Shown here in pieces: positions 1 through 10,419 of a stretch of DNA of 64,000 nt. The position numbers and the translations under genes are program-made. Origin of the DNA: Peromyscus leucopus (lineage: Eukaryota > Chordata > Mammalia > Rodentia > Cricetidae); NCBI RefSeq assembly GCF_004664715.2, contig NC_051071.1:28203661-28267660 (forward strand), read 5' to 3'. The notes beneath the pieces are model-generated. The model ran no database searches. It saw only the letters and a program-made list of their open reading frames with translations, and had not been told where the DNA came from. Positions within the stretch are counted from its first letter, which is position 1, and every line of letters starts with the position of its first letter.

Positions 1-99
1 GGAATGACTATGAGCATGGGTTGGTGCACAGGTGATGGCATGTTATTATAAGATTTAATGCCAGAATTATACTCCAGGGATGAGCTAAAAGCTAGCAAT

Positions 100-237
100 A
101 GGGCTGGCAAGATGACTAAGTGGGTAAAAGCAGTTCATGTTAAGTCCTAGGAGCCAAGTTTGATCACCAGCATTCATATAGTAAAAGGAAAGAAAAGATT
201 CCCACAAATTTTCCTCTGATATCCACATACTTGCTTT

Positions 238-288
<51 letters not shown>

Positions 289-312
289 TAAATGAATGAA
301 TATAAAATAAAT
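100..312 (+). mobile_element. B3 SINE (B2 superfamily)
   Basis: A tRNA-derived head beginning GGGCTGGCAAGATGACTAAG is followed by a degenerate B box and the typical B3 stretch ending in TCCTCTGATATCCACATAC. It then runs into a CA array and an A-rich tail with AATGAATGAATA repeats. Divergence from the usual GGGCTGGAGAGATGGCTCAG start suggests an old copy. No clear target duplication is visible. Confidence 0.75.
240..286. repeat. (CA)n microsatellite in the B3 tail
   Basis: About 23 uninterrupted CA units lie inside the 3' part of the B3 element, which indicates the array expanded from the SINE tail. Confidence 0.97.
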
Positions 313-352
313 GAAGTTGATAGACTCATCTTGTCCCTGTAACAGACCTATT

Positions 353-820
353 TGTTGTTTTGTTTGTTTACTATTTTTCTCTTTGGGGGCCCACCATCCA
401 GATCCCAGATAAATCACACACTGAGGCTTATTCTTGATTATAAATACTCAGCCTTAGCTTGGCTTGTTTCTTGCCATTTTTTCTTAAATTATCCCATCTA
501 CCTTTTGCCTCTGGGCTTTTCCCATTCTTTTACTTCTGTAAGTCTTACTCTTACTTCATGGCTGGCTATGTAGCTGGGTGACTGGTCCCTGGGTTCTTCT
601 TCCTTCTCTGGCTACTTCTTTTCTTCCTCCCAGATTTCTCCTTCTATATATTCTTTCTGCCTCCCAACCCTGCCTATCCTTTCCCTTGCCTCACCATTAG
701 CCATTCAGCTCTTTACTAGCTCATCAGGTGTTTCAGACAGGCTCAGTAACACAGCATCACAGAATTAAACAAATGCAACATAAACAAAAGTAACACACCT
801 TAATATAATATTCTACAGCA
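353..820 (-). mobile_element. Complete rodent LTR, probably solo
   Basis: Read on the minus strand this block starts TGCTGTAGAATATTATATTA and ends AACAAACAAAACAACA, giving TG...CA termini over 468 bp. It carries a TATA-like GAATATATAG near 635. From memory it matches a common rodent LTR whose start reads TGCTGTGGAATATTATTTTA. The flanks CCTATT and TCCATT agree at four of six bases, a possible decayed 6-bp target duplication. No internal retroviral sequence adjoins it. The ERV class is not certain. Confidence 0.65.
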
Positions 821-2391
821 TCCATTTTTCAGATTCTCAGGGTTTCTTGGCATGCATGTAAGGCAAGCCATCCACATCAGGACACATTCATCCTATGCTT
901 TAGAGCATTGTTCTTATATCCTGCTGGGAATTTATTAATAAGATCATCTCAGACTTAGCTCTGGACACCCTCATAGCCAGTCTGTAAAGCAAGGTATCAG
1001 TCACCAGGACTGGATTTCTAGCAAGTGGGAACTGATCAGTGTCATATCCCTCGGTCTAGGACCAACACTGGATACGCACACTGAAAGATTCTAATCTTTG
1101 AGAACCTCTTGCATTGTACCCTGCCTTGGATGATATTCCCAAGACTAGAAAATCCCTGTATTCCTTGCTCTCTGCCCTGGACTGCTATGTTTCTCTGCTG
1201 GAGTCTAACTCTGGTTCCCTGTTTGTGCCACCAGTGTGTGGATCCTGAAGTCTGGGACAGATGTGATTAAGGAAAGTATTTGGTGCTCAGAATGTTAGCT
1301 GCATGAATATATGGATGAATAAATAGGATAAAACTCCCTTTCCCCCGGGGGCAGTCATAGGTTCTGCCAGCCAAAATAGTAATACTCTTACCTCAATGAG
1401 TTGTCTGTCGCAATTATTTCTCCTTCAGCTCATCTCAGAGAAGAACTCCCAGGCTAGACAATTAGCCAAGCCCCTAGTTGTGCCACAATCTTGACCTCTG
1501 TAGCATATTAAGATGACAACTCATTACTTTCATTTTTAAATATGCATCCTCTCATCATGCACCCCAGCCCCACTATAAACTTGATTATGGACCAAAATGC
1601 AGATTTTTATTTTTTTAGCTCATCGTAACATCTTAAGTGCCCAGCCATGAATGTGACTAGAACATAGACAAACTGAAAAGTATTTGCCAGATGAATGAAC
1701 ACATGGAAAGACCCTGTTTACAATGAACATATTTACTGCGCTCTCATAAAAGATTGGAAAATGATTGCAAAGCCAATAGCTGGCTTTTATAGATTCTCAA
1801 GGTTGTCAACAAAGAAAAATCTGGGGGAGAAATGGCTTCAGAAATGCACAAGAGCTCTCTAGCCATTGTTGCAGAGGACATCCAGTTCATCAGACAATTA
1901 GACTCCTGTGTTCTCTTTCAGCAAACAAGCTTCAGAAAAAAGTTGCATTTTGATATTTTTTTCCCTAGAGCTGATTAGTGAATGCTTACTTTAAAAAAGA
2001 AGAATTATTCAAATGGAGGCAGTTTTGTCCCTCTAAAGTACTTGTTTGTTGTGATATTCTTCTTAATTGCTGTGTGGAGACTAGAGGCCGTGTCTAATAA
2101 ATGGAATGAGGTGCACCCACCACTGTGTTAGGGGTACTTATTACTGAAAATCTACCAGAAAGTGATAGAGTGAGACTCAAGCTTGTCATGTTTCCCTTAC
2201 TGTTGTTTTTCTTTGGGACATGAGCTGAGCTGTCCACTTCCTGCATGCACAAAATGTTGGGAAGTGTTGTCAGTGGTAAATACAAATTCCAAATATAGAC
2301 TTCAACATTATGGGGCAGGTGGAAGGAGCAGGGGTCAAACACTTAACTGTAAAGAGAATTCTCACACCACAATGGTCTTCTCTATGGTATG
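821..2391. other. Non-coding block without recognised repeat
   Basis: No gene, RNA gene or recognisable repeat is seen. The sequence is moderately AT-rich. Short open frames in it have no recognisable protein features. Diverged ancient repeats cannot be excluded by eye. Confidence 0.4.
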
Positions 2392-2953
2392 GTGTATTAG
2401 CCAGCATTCTCTAGAAGAAAAAAACAAACACAATAAGTATGTATTAAAAGGGGCCTTATTAGGTTGGCTTAAAGAAGCATATGGCCTGGGTAACCAAACA
2501 ACAGCTGACTTCATGCTGGAGAGGTTGAGAACCTGGCAACTGCTTGTTCCAGGCGGCTCAATGCCTCAGCAATACTAACATGGTGTTGAAGGCCTGCAGG
2601 ATTCCTGAAGAGCCACTGGTCATCACTCCATGCTGAAAGCCTGAAGAAATTGGGTTCTGATATCAGCAAAGGAATGTGACAGTGACGGCCATGGCAGCAG
2701 CAGAAGCAGCAGTGGAGTAAATGAACTTGCCAGGGGACATAAAGACAATGAGGAAAAAACCTACAGCTTTTCAATGGGGCCTCCTTTATCTGGTTGTCAT
2801 CAGAAGGTGTCCCACACATTTAGAGTGGATTGTCCTACTTTAAATAATCTGATCAAGAGCACCCCCACACAAGTGTGCCTTTATTGTGTGCAATGTATCT
2901 CTTAGTTGATGCTAGATTCAGTCAAGTTGACAGTCAAGATTGACATCAGATAT
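2392..2953 (-). mobile_element. Diverged rodent LTR, MaLR-like
   Basis: The plus strand opens with GTATTAGCCAGCATTCTCTA and closes with GTCAAGTTGACAGTCAAGA, the two ends of a rodent LTR read backwards. Between them are GGCCTTATTAGGTTGGCTTA and AGAAGGTGTCCCAC, also typical of it. A 131-codon open frame crosses its left part and is incidental. The exact subfamily is uncertain. Confidence 0.55.
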
Positions 2954-3162
2954 GAGGCAGGTTATCTTGGTGCCTATGCTTGGTATTATATGGAAATTAC
3001 CTACCCAAGAATATAGTTGTTTCCCTTTTAAATCCTATGCAACATTGAGGGATTTGCATTCATTGGTGTTTATTGATCTATGCCACTGTTTTGAATTAGT
3101 ATCTTAGTTGGAACATAGCCTTTACTTCTTTTGAAAGACTTAAGGATAAAACAATAATTTTA

Positions 3163-3361
3163 GGGGCTGGAGAGATGGCTCAGAGGTTAAGAGCACTGGC
3201 TGTTCTTCCAGAGGTCCTGAGTTCAATTCCCAGCACCCACATGGTGGCTCACAACCATCTGTAGTGGGACCTGGCATCCTCTTCTGGCCTGCAGGGATAC
3301 ATGCAGACAGAACACTGTATACATAATAAATAAATAAATCTTAAAAAAAAAACAATAATTT
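3163..3361 (+). mobile_element. B2 SINE with target-site duplication
   Basis: Near-consensus B2: GGGGCTGGAGAGATGGCTCA head with an A box, a B box in GAGTTCAATTCCC, the body CACATGGTGGCTCACAACCA, and a tail with AATAAATAAATAAATC then A8-10. A 13-bp direct repeat, AAAACAATAATTT, lies at 3148-3160 and 3349-3361, the expected L1-mediated target duplication. High consensus match and intact duplication mark it as one of the youngest insertions in the window. Confidence 0.95.
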
Positions 3362-5485
3362 CAGCAAAAATCATTGATTCATTTCATGCTTCAATATCTA
3401 AGCATTTGTTCATTCAGTCAACAAGATTTATTTTACAATGCATGGCCTATGAGGAATGGTGTCTACCTTACTGAGAACTGAGAACCCTACCTGGCAGAGT
3501 GGCCTCAAGGTTCAAGGTGTCCCTCATCCCCACATGGGCATCCTTGCTCAGTTCTTTCTCACAAATCAGCAGACAATGGGATCTCTATGGGGCTGCTCAC
3601 TGCTGTAGGAGATCTTTTTTCACCAAAGCCTTCCATCAAAGATGGAGAGATGGGTGACTGAAGGAACCTGAACTCAGGCAGAAGAGACATGCAAGCTGCA
3701 ACTCTTTGTGGCACATGCTTGGAAGGAGCTGTGTGCCCAAGTACACAAAAAAGGACATACTCAAAAGCTGAGGGAGTGGGGATGAGAAATTAGTTGCAAG
3801 TAGAGAGTAGAGAGACAGGTTCTAGTGAGTCTGGTAAAGAAGAGGAAGACAAGAACTCAAAAGAGGGGATTTCAGAATATTTCTGACAAAGAATTTCTTT
3901 TTAAAAAAAAAAGGGAGAACTTTTGGTAGTGGCTGGAGGATAACAGAACACAACAGAAGTTGAAGGGTAAAGACTGGGGTGAAAAAGCATCAATAGAAAC
4001 AAGTGCAGTAGGCAGGGTGATGGAGGGGAAGAATGGGATAGAGGAACATCTTGAATTAAGTTTGTAAAACATACATGTGGAAACCCATTACTTTGCATCT
4101 AATTCCAAACCAAAAGAAAATGGAGAGGTGGATAATTGGCATACTTTTCATTAGTTGAACAAAGCCATGCCAGAGAGACACACAGGGGATGACATTCCCC
4201 CTGCCTCTCCCTTCTGGATTTATGCCTTAACTTCCACATGGCTTAGCTCCTTTGTGCCCATGGGCATACATTCAGGAAGAGCATCTTCGCACACATTCCA
4301 TGTCCGTCTAGCTTTGATGGAGCTCCCACTAGCCATCTGCTGAGCTTGGCTCCTTGGCTTTTCTGTGAATTCTGTACCTTTTGTGGGAGGTGGTGAAGAG
4401 TCTTCTTCACACAGGAAGCATGTGGGCTAATTATGCTGATGCTGCAAGATGGGAAGGCAGATAGGCAGTGGCTGTTTGTCAAGTTGACAGCTGGAAATGA
4501 GAAGGCGAGGAGGCCAAATGTTCAGTGGGACAAGAGCATTTTGATGGAGAAGTTGAACTGAATTAAGTTAATGAGGATAAGAGGTGACATTAGACATACT
4601 GTGTTCTTAAGTCTTGTCCTGCAGATCCAGATAAAACTTCAGAGTTGACTTAAAAGATACCAAGGAAAGAGATAAGGTCTCTAGAAAGCGTCCATGCTTG
4701 CTATCTGCACATAACATCACTTTATCAGCACCAACTCACTTGTAAGTCAAACTCTGAAACTCAGAAGCAAAAGATGCCTTTTCAGACAGCTTAATACCAT
4801 AGGACCCAATTAACCGGGGACAGACTGAAAAGGGAGATAAAATAATGTATAATGAGATCATCAGGGGTATGCAAATGACATCTCACAGTCTGCTGATATT
4901 GTGATAGAAAATATTTATTCGAATCATTATATTTTCATGTGGAGCATCAAAGGGCTGCCCTGGCCCAGATCACATGTAAAGTCACCCTCTGGCTATAGAT
5001 GTGACAGGCCCAATTAGATTCCATTGTCAGAGGTGTTCGACCCAGGAAGGCCTGCAGGAGCCTAAAGGTACACCCAGTCCCTAGAAGATGTGCCAAGATT
5101 CTGAGCAAAATGTTTGTTGTTGCAAATTTTATTGAGCACAATGCTGCAGAAAGAAATTACTGAACGGAAGAGAAAAACAATGATTTTCACACATCTTTAA
5201 TCATCACATTCTTGCCAGAAACAAACTACTGTCTTCTTTTCAAATTCCAGGAACCCAAGTTGGACAGGGATGGCTTACTCACTCCTGGGTGCACAGTGGA
5301 GAGGAGAGTCAGGGGAACATTATCTGAAAGTCTAAAGCAGCTTGAATACTTCTGTGCTGTGCTGTAAGAATGGGTGTCCCATGGAAAGGCACATGTGCCC
5401 CCGGCATAACCTCAGGGCATGTATCTTGCTTCTTCTGGAAACATATAATGTCTACACAGTTCCTGGCTCCTTGAACTCTAGAGGA

Positions 5486-5486
<1 letters not shown>
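3362..5486. other. Largely unique block with an AT-rich conserved-looking core
   Basis: No gene or confident repeat is visible. Around 4780-4960 there is an AT-rich patch with the octamer ATGCAAAT at 4869-4876 and CCCAATTAAC near 4805-4814, discussed as a candidate regulatory element. The end of 4140-4500 reads GTCAAGTTGACAG, a motif found at MaLR LTR ends, so a decayed LTR there is possible. Confidence 0.35.

Positions 5487-5529
<43 letters not shown>
5487..5529. repeat. (ATT)n microsatellite
   Basis: About 14 uninterrupted TTA/ATT units. Open frames through it give only tyrosine or isoleucine runs. Confidence 0.97.
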
Positions 5530-5667
5530 TGTTTGTGCTGATTTGTGCCTTATATAGAAGTGCTGTGTGTTCTAGCCCTCCTCTCCTAGAGATCTTGGTC
5601 AGGTGCATCTAGGTTGGAAGGAGATGTACAGCAGACCCAAGTTGCCCAGGAGCATTCTGGTTCAATT

Positions 5668-5670
<3 letters not shown>

Positions 5671-5722
<52 letters not shown>
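5671..5722. repeat. (TG)n microsatellite
   Basis: A pure run of 26 TG units. A short open frame across it reads Cys-Val repeats and is an artefact. Confidence 0.97.
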
Positions 5723-5723
<1 letters not shown>

Positions 5724-6172
5724 TCCTTCCATTCAGTCCTTGCCTGAAACCAAATGCCACTCCTTCCCTGTGCTTATAATATTGCCAACTTTGGAAGAAC
5801 TGGTTGATACTTCCAAATGGTATCCATAACATTTCCTTTCATTCCTCCAAGCCCCAATGACCAAAGGAAGGCTTTTGTGGTTTCCCAGTTTTGATCATTC
5901 CATATCAGTATTTCAGATGCATGGTGACTTTACACTAATAACTTGCCCTGTTCTTTGTCTCAGGTTAGAAACGTTTAGGTTCTTGGTACAATGTATGATT
6001 TTAAATGAAATGTACTTATTATGTTACAAAGAGCACCACCCTGGAACTCTTTCTTTGAATAGTGTTACTGGAAGTTGCCAAGCTAAGAGGTAGGTGTAGA
6101 CATCTGCTGACTTCTGGTAAGGCTCTCATGCTACTCCAAACCCATAGTAGAAAGTGGAATGCTGTGGTGTAT

Positions 6173-6173
<1 letters not shown>

Positions 6174-6207
<34 letters not shown>
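6174..6207. repeat. (GT)n microsatellite
   Basis: About 16 GT units preceded by GGTGTATG. The flanking 5723-6173 and 6208-6706 hold no recognisable gene or repeat. Confidence 0.95.
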
Positions 6208-6208
<1 letters not shown>

Positions 6209-6704
6209 ACAAGGCTCAGAGGTCAGCCTTATTTATAACAGGCTAATTGCTAATTTCGATTTAACTAATCCAGTTCTTTAAGAACTTCATTAATCTCCAA
6301 AGAAGGTCAATGTCCCATGACCTTCTCACCTCTTGATAGCTCTAAGTATAAATGGCCCCATAGTGATAATCAAACTTTAGCATGGTTTTGTAGGGAACAG
6401 ACAATATTTCACCCACATCTTATTCCACTAAACCCTTATGAGTCCATCTTTTCCAGGATACAGAAATCAAATAATTCCTAGTTCAACGTGATGGACTTCT
6501 ATTGGGGTTTGTCTATAGATGTCTCCATTGCAACTCCCAGAGCATTTGAAAGAGAACATTTCCTGCAGCTTTACTAAAGTGCAATGACAAATTCACTACC
6601 CTTTCATAATAATGTTCAATATGATGTGTTGATTTAGATCTGCATTCTGAGATGATTGTCACCATCAAGCTAACTAAACATATTCATTGCCTTACTCATA
6701 TAGT

Positions 6705-6706
<2 letters not shown>

Positions 6707-6757
<51 letters not shown>
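6707..6757. repeat. (GT)n microsatellite with ATGCATGC edge
   Basis: About 25 GT units, followed at 6776-6798 by a small cluster of CATGCATG/GATGCATGC palindromes. Confidence 0.95.
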
Positions 6758-6758
<1 letters not shown>

Positions 6759-6887
6759 AATGCAAGTGCATGTGTTCATGCATGCATGGATGCATGCACT
6801 AAGGACATGTAAAGTGCCAGGCTCAGCAAATGATGCAATACAATATTACTATCTTCAGTTGCCATGTTGAGCATTAGTCTCCATAAT

Positions 6888-6955
6888 TTACCACCTTATA
6901 ACTGAAACTTTACACCATTTAAACAGCATCTCTGGAAAACCTCCATCATACTATT
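6888..6955 (+). mobile_element. Possible ancient L1M-type fragment
   Basis: The words ACTGAAACTTTACACCATTT and AACAGCATCTCTGGAAAACC resemble part of old mammalian L1 3' sequence. A related segment from the same part of L1 is clearer at 46835-46965. Short and diverged, so weak. Confidence 0.3.
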
Positions 6956-7309
6956 TGCTTCCTGTTATGTAGCCATGTTGTCCTGGACTGCGCAAAGCCA
7001 GTATATGTGCATGTGTTTGCTTGTGAGACACTGGGCTAGGCTTGGCCCACAACCTTTGTTAAAATTAATGTTTCAGTTAGCATGTGACATAATAATTTTC
7101 ACTATGGTATTGTCATACATATAAGTCATTATACTCGGTTCTTCACCATCTCCCTCCCATATGGCTCTGCCCCTGTCCTGCTGGATTCCTTTGTCTCCTC
7201 AAGTGTCACCCTTCTGCTTTCACAGTTTGTGTGGCATTACTGTTTTTGTAACTTAGCCCCCAATTTAAGTTCTTTTCTTCCCCTTTTCTAGGCCCTTATC
7301 ATGTGCTAT

Positions 7310-7310
<1 letters not shown>

Positions 7311-7346
<36 letters not shown>
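7311..7346. repeat. (CA)n microsatellite
   Basis: About 18 CA units. The sequence just upstream (7070-7200) is T/C-rich with a weak resemblance to L1 3' sequence in minus orientation. Confidence 0.95.
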
Positions 7347-7349
<3 letters not shown>

Positions 7350-7424
7350 CTAGATTCTACCTGTGAAAGAAAATGTTAGGTTTGTCTTGATGAGTCTTGT
7401 TTGTTTTGTTTAATATAATGATCA

Positions 7425-7510
7425 ACATTTCTATCTATTTTCTGAAAAAGTCATGATTCAATTTTTATAACTGAGCAAAATTCCATTTTATGATATGAAA
7501 ATATCAATTA
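7425..7510 (-). mobile_element. L1 fragment, left part of a broken copy
   Basis: AACTGAGCAAAATTCCATTT is the reverse of a familiar L1 segment (normally read as GGCTGAGTAATATTCCATTG in this orientation). The downstream continuation of minus-strand L1 is at 8094-8165, after a MaLR LTR and a B3, so the two pieces are probably one old L1 split by later insertions. Confidence 0.45.
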
Positions 7511-7531
7511 AAATATGAAACCTTGGCCCAT

Positions 7532-7890
7532 TGTCTCAGGGGTTCTATTGCTCTGAAAAGGCATCATGACCACAACTCTTAGAAAGGAATCATTTAATTC
7601 AGGTGGCTCACTTACAGTTTCAGATGTTCAGTCCATTGTCATCATGGTGGGAAGCATTGCAGCATGAAGACAGACATGGTTCTGGAGTAGTACCTGAGAG
7701 TCCTACATCTTACAGGCAACAGGAAATCGACTGACATGATAGGAGGTATCCTGAGCATAGGAAACCTCATATCCCACCCCCACAGTGATACACTGCCTCT
7801 AATAAGACCATACCCACTCCAACAAAGCTACACCTTCTAATAGTGCCACTCTATGAGATTATGGGAGCCAATTACATTCAAACTAACACA
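7532..7890 (-). mobile_element. MaLR LTR (ORR1/MT group)
   Basis: The left edge TGTCTCAGGGGTTCTATTGC and CATCATGACC, the interior CATCATGGTGGGAAGCATTG, and CTCCAACAAAGCTACACCTT to the right edge ATTCAAACTAACACA match a rodent MaLR LTR read backwards, close to full length (about 360 bp). It interrupts minus-strand L1 sequence. Confidence 0.85.
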
Positions 7891-7908
7891 CACACACACA
7901 CACACACA
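7886..7908. repeat. (CA)n microsatellite at LTR edge
   Basis: About 11 CA units grow directly from the terminal ACACA of the adjacent minus-strand MaLR LTR. Confidence 0.9.
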
Positions 7909-7911
7909 TTT

Positions 7912-8082
7912 TTATATTTTGCATTTATTTATTTTTATCATGGGGGTGAGTATGCACATATGGATGTCAGAGGACAACTTGTGGGAGTCCTTTCTCTCCT
8001 TCCTAGTAGGTTCTGTGAACTGCACTCAGGTCAGTAGGCTTGGCAGTCAGCAGTTTTATCCACTGAGTCACCTCCCTGACCT
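7912..8082 (-). mobile_element. B3 SINE
   Basis: Reverse-strand B3 signature: GGATGTCAGAGGACAACTTG, then GGAGTCCTTTCTCTCCTTCC, GAACTGCACTCAGGTCAGTA and the reversed head CCACTGAGTCACCTCCCTGA. The A-rich tail appears as TTTATTTATTTTT on the left. Confidence 0.8.
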
Positions 8083-8093
8083 CATACTTGTAT

Positions 8094-8165
8094 TCATTTA
8101 TCTGCTGGTGAACTTCCAGGCTGGTCACATTTCTTGGCTAATGTGAATAGTGCCTCACTAAACAT
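8094..8165 (-). mobile_element. L1 fragment, right part of a broken copy
   Basis: TTCTTGGCTAATGTGAATAG followed by TGCCTCACTAAACATGGATG is a hallmark L1 stretch in reverse orientation. It lies in the same strand sense as 7425-7510. Confidence 0.6.
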
Positions 8166-8184
8166 GGATGATTTGTATGCTGGG

Positions 8185-8316
8185 TACCCGTTGCTGCTGT
8201 GACCCCCACTCCCAACTATGATGGATTGTGACCTGAATTGTGAGCCAGAATAAACCTTTCTCTCTAGAGTTGCTCTTGTGGGGTTCACAGCCACAGGAAA
8301 AGAATCTAAGACAGAA
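8185..8316 (+). mobile_element. MaLR LTR 3' fragment
   Basis: ATGATGGATTGTGACCTGAA, then GAGCCAGAATAAACC with a polyadenylation signal, and the terminal AGAATCTAAGACA match the last third of a rodent MaLR LTR on the plus strand. The first two thirds are missing. Confidence 0.7.
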
Positions 8317-8319
8317 AGA

Positions 8320-9415
8320 TAAGACTCAACCGCAGTGGGACAAACAGTATGCTCTGCAGCTGCTCCTTGGCATCTGAGTCTGGGCGGCATGGCCTTGGCT
8401 CCGGGAGCTTGGGGTTGCCCTAACATCTAATCCATCTGTCTGGAGCATATCTATACTCTCACTTGTGCCATCTGAACTCCAACCTGGAACTTTCCTCTTC
8501 CAAAAATCCTGTCGTCTTGGTGTCCTACAATCCGGGGCCTCCACTTTAACTTAGCTTTCACTTTTACATCTTTGCCCATGGCCTCCTTGCTGGGATTTCC
8601 ATCCTGACACAGATTGTCTAGCATTGGCTATTTGCTGGAACCTTGGTGGAAATCCCATGAGCTTGTAACTCTTCTGTTTTGCATACTTATAAGATCATGC
8701 AGTGTGACTTCCTTCTACCACAGCTGGAAGCCCCCATGTCCCTTTGTGACTGACACTGAAAGATCACTTTTCTAGGTAGTGATTTCCAAGTAAGGGAGAT
8801 CTTTATCAGCAATCTCCATTCAGGCCCCCTCTCAATCAGCTTTACAGTTTTTTAAGCTGGAGCCTTTGGTAAGCAGGGTCTTGCCCTCAGGATGCCTTTC
8901 CTATTGCCTCGCAGTACAGTGGGATTCCCTTTAATAAACTCAATCTCTTGAACAATTGCAGCTGTTCTTTCTGAAGCAGGCTCATCTGCAACAGTTTGTT
9001 TGCTCGCGCTCCTTTCGTTGCTAAATTACCCTGTTGTCTTTCTCACTGGAGACCTCAGTAAGAGAACTGAGCAAGAACCATACCCAGCCTGGCATGATTC
9101 ACTCCTTTACTTTTGAATTCAGCCTTCCTTCCACATATTGTCAGTGTATGGGTGGAGCACAGACATTATCTTCAAGACTGTAATGTGAAGCTGCTTGTCC
9201 AATCTCCAGTACCATCCTCACTCTCCACTGGACACTTCATAAGCTGGCCTCTGCTGTCTGCATCTCTAGCACCATTTTCTCTTGTAGGCCTATTAAGTTC
9301 TGCTTTTAGTGCTCAAAAGCTCCTCTAGACTCCAGGTACAAAACTCACTCCAAATTCCTCCCACAACCCAATTCCAACAGCCTACAAGCTGTATAAGAGT
9401 CACAGCAATCACTAC
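8320..9415. other. Possible medium-reiteration rodent repeat, class unknown
   Basis: This 1.1-kb block has no gene. Phrases such as ATGGCCTCCTTGCTGGGATT, AGGCCCCCTCTCAATCAGCT and AACCTCATAAGC-like words resemble a repeated sequence I recall flanked by MaLR ends in rodent genomes, but I cannot name the family with confidence. It sits between two MaLR fragments, which fits either an internal region or a separate element. Confidence 0.35.
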
Positions 9416-9417
9416 TT

Positions 9418-9740
9418 TCTGAATTAGTTATTTCTTGTTGCTCTGGTGAAATACCTGGCAAGATGCAACTGAAGGAAGGAAGGTTTATTTCAGCTCACAG
9501 TGTGAAGACATCAAGTCTATTATAGCAGGAAAGGTGTGGGAACACCAGCATGTGTCCCTAGTCAGGGAGCAGAGCAGGGTGGATGCTGGTGCCCACCGGA
9601 ATTCCTCATTTTCATCTTTTTATTCAGCCTGGGACCCCAGTTCATCAGAGGGTAGCAAACATATTCATGCCCTCCTTATTAAACCTTTCTGGAAACTTCC
9701 TCAAAGATAAATCTCTCAAATTCAGTTAAGTTTGCTTAAA
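9418..9740 (-). mobile_element. Diverged MaLR LTR (ORR1-like)
   Basis: ATTTCTTGTTGCTCTGGTGA, AAATACCTGGCAAGA, GGAAGGAAGGTTTATTTCAG, TGTGTCCCTAGTCAGGGAGC and TCTTTTTATTCAGCCTGGGA follow the backwards order of an ORR1-type LTR. The distal end is degraded. Confidence 0.7.
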
Positions 9741-9897
9741 TATTAAACATGAGTGCTGAATCTGATCACTAAGCTGCTAATATTAGAAGCTATAATTCAG
9801 TGTCTTCCAAGGACGTTCAAGTAGGTGCCTTTCCCTTTCCACCATGGAAGTGCACAGCAGTAAGATGCCATTGATGTAATAGTTGTTGAGCTTTTCC

Positions 9898-10022
9898 TTT
9901 ATTTTTGTCTTGGGGGTGAGTATGCACAAGTGGAGGTCAGAGGACAACATGTGGGATTCTGTTCTCTCCATCCCACCACGTGTGTTATAGGAATTGGACT
10001 CAGGTTGTTCACCAAACAAACC
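9898..10022 (-). mobile_element. Truncated B3 SINE
   Basis: TGGAGGTCAGAGGACAACAT, GTTCTCTCCATCCCACCACG and GAATTGGACTCAGGTTGTTC are the reversed B3 body. The tRNA-like head is missing or unrecognisable. Confidence 0.7.
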
Positions 10023-10150
10023 TCCTTGCTTCCGCAATGGTGAGAAGTATATCTGTGTTGTTTAGAAGATGCCCAGTTGATGGCATTTTTTTGTTGTTGT
10101 TGTAGCTTGAGTAGACTGAGACAAATGGAATTACAGAACTTATCCTGTTT

Positions 10151-10411
10151 CTAGCATCCTCTGTTAGCCAAAATCAAACCTCTTTTTTTTTTTTTTTTTT
10201 TCCAGCTCTGATCCTCTGGACCTTCAAATTTGTCTTCATTTATAGCTTGATATAGGTTTTCCCATTTCTTGAAAAAGCAGCTTCGAATTTTCTCTTTTTC
10301 TGGCTGCTGCAGAGATAAGCCAGTGAACACACGGCAATATTTGGAAGTCTGATCCTTCTGCCCATTGTAAGAGCTACTCTGTGTATTTAGGATTAGCATT
10401 GGTGTACCCAC
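10151..10411 (-). pseudogene. Possible retrocopy fragment with A-tail
   Basis: An 86-codon open frame on the minus strand reaches an 18-20 nt A-tract (T-run at 10183-10201), after which coding-like character is lost. The part before it is rich in Lys/Glu/Gln and reads like the C-terminal end of a soluble protein, but I do not recognise the parent. No target duplication and no AATAAA before the tract were seen, so internal priming or a chance frame beside a T-run are equally possible. Confidence 0.25.
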
Positions 10412-10419
10412 TCAAGTTG

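Noticed and set aside
2183..2578. 131-codon plus-strand frame
   Set aside because: Its second half lies in a MaLR-like LTR, with no conserved motif, and an overlapping antisense frame exists.
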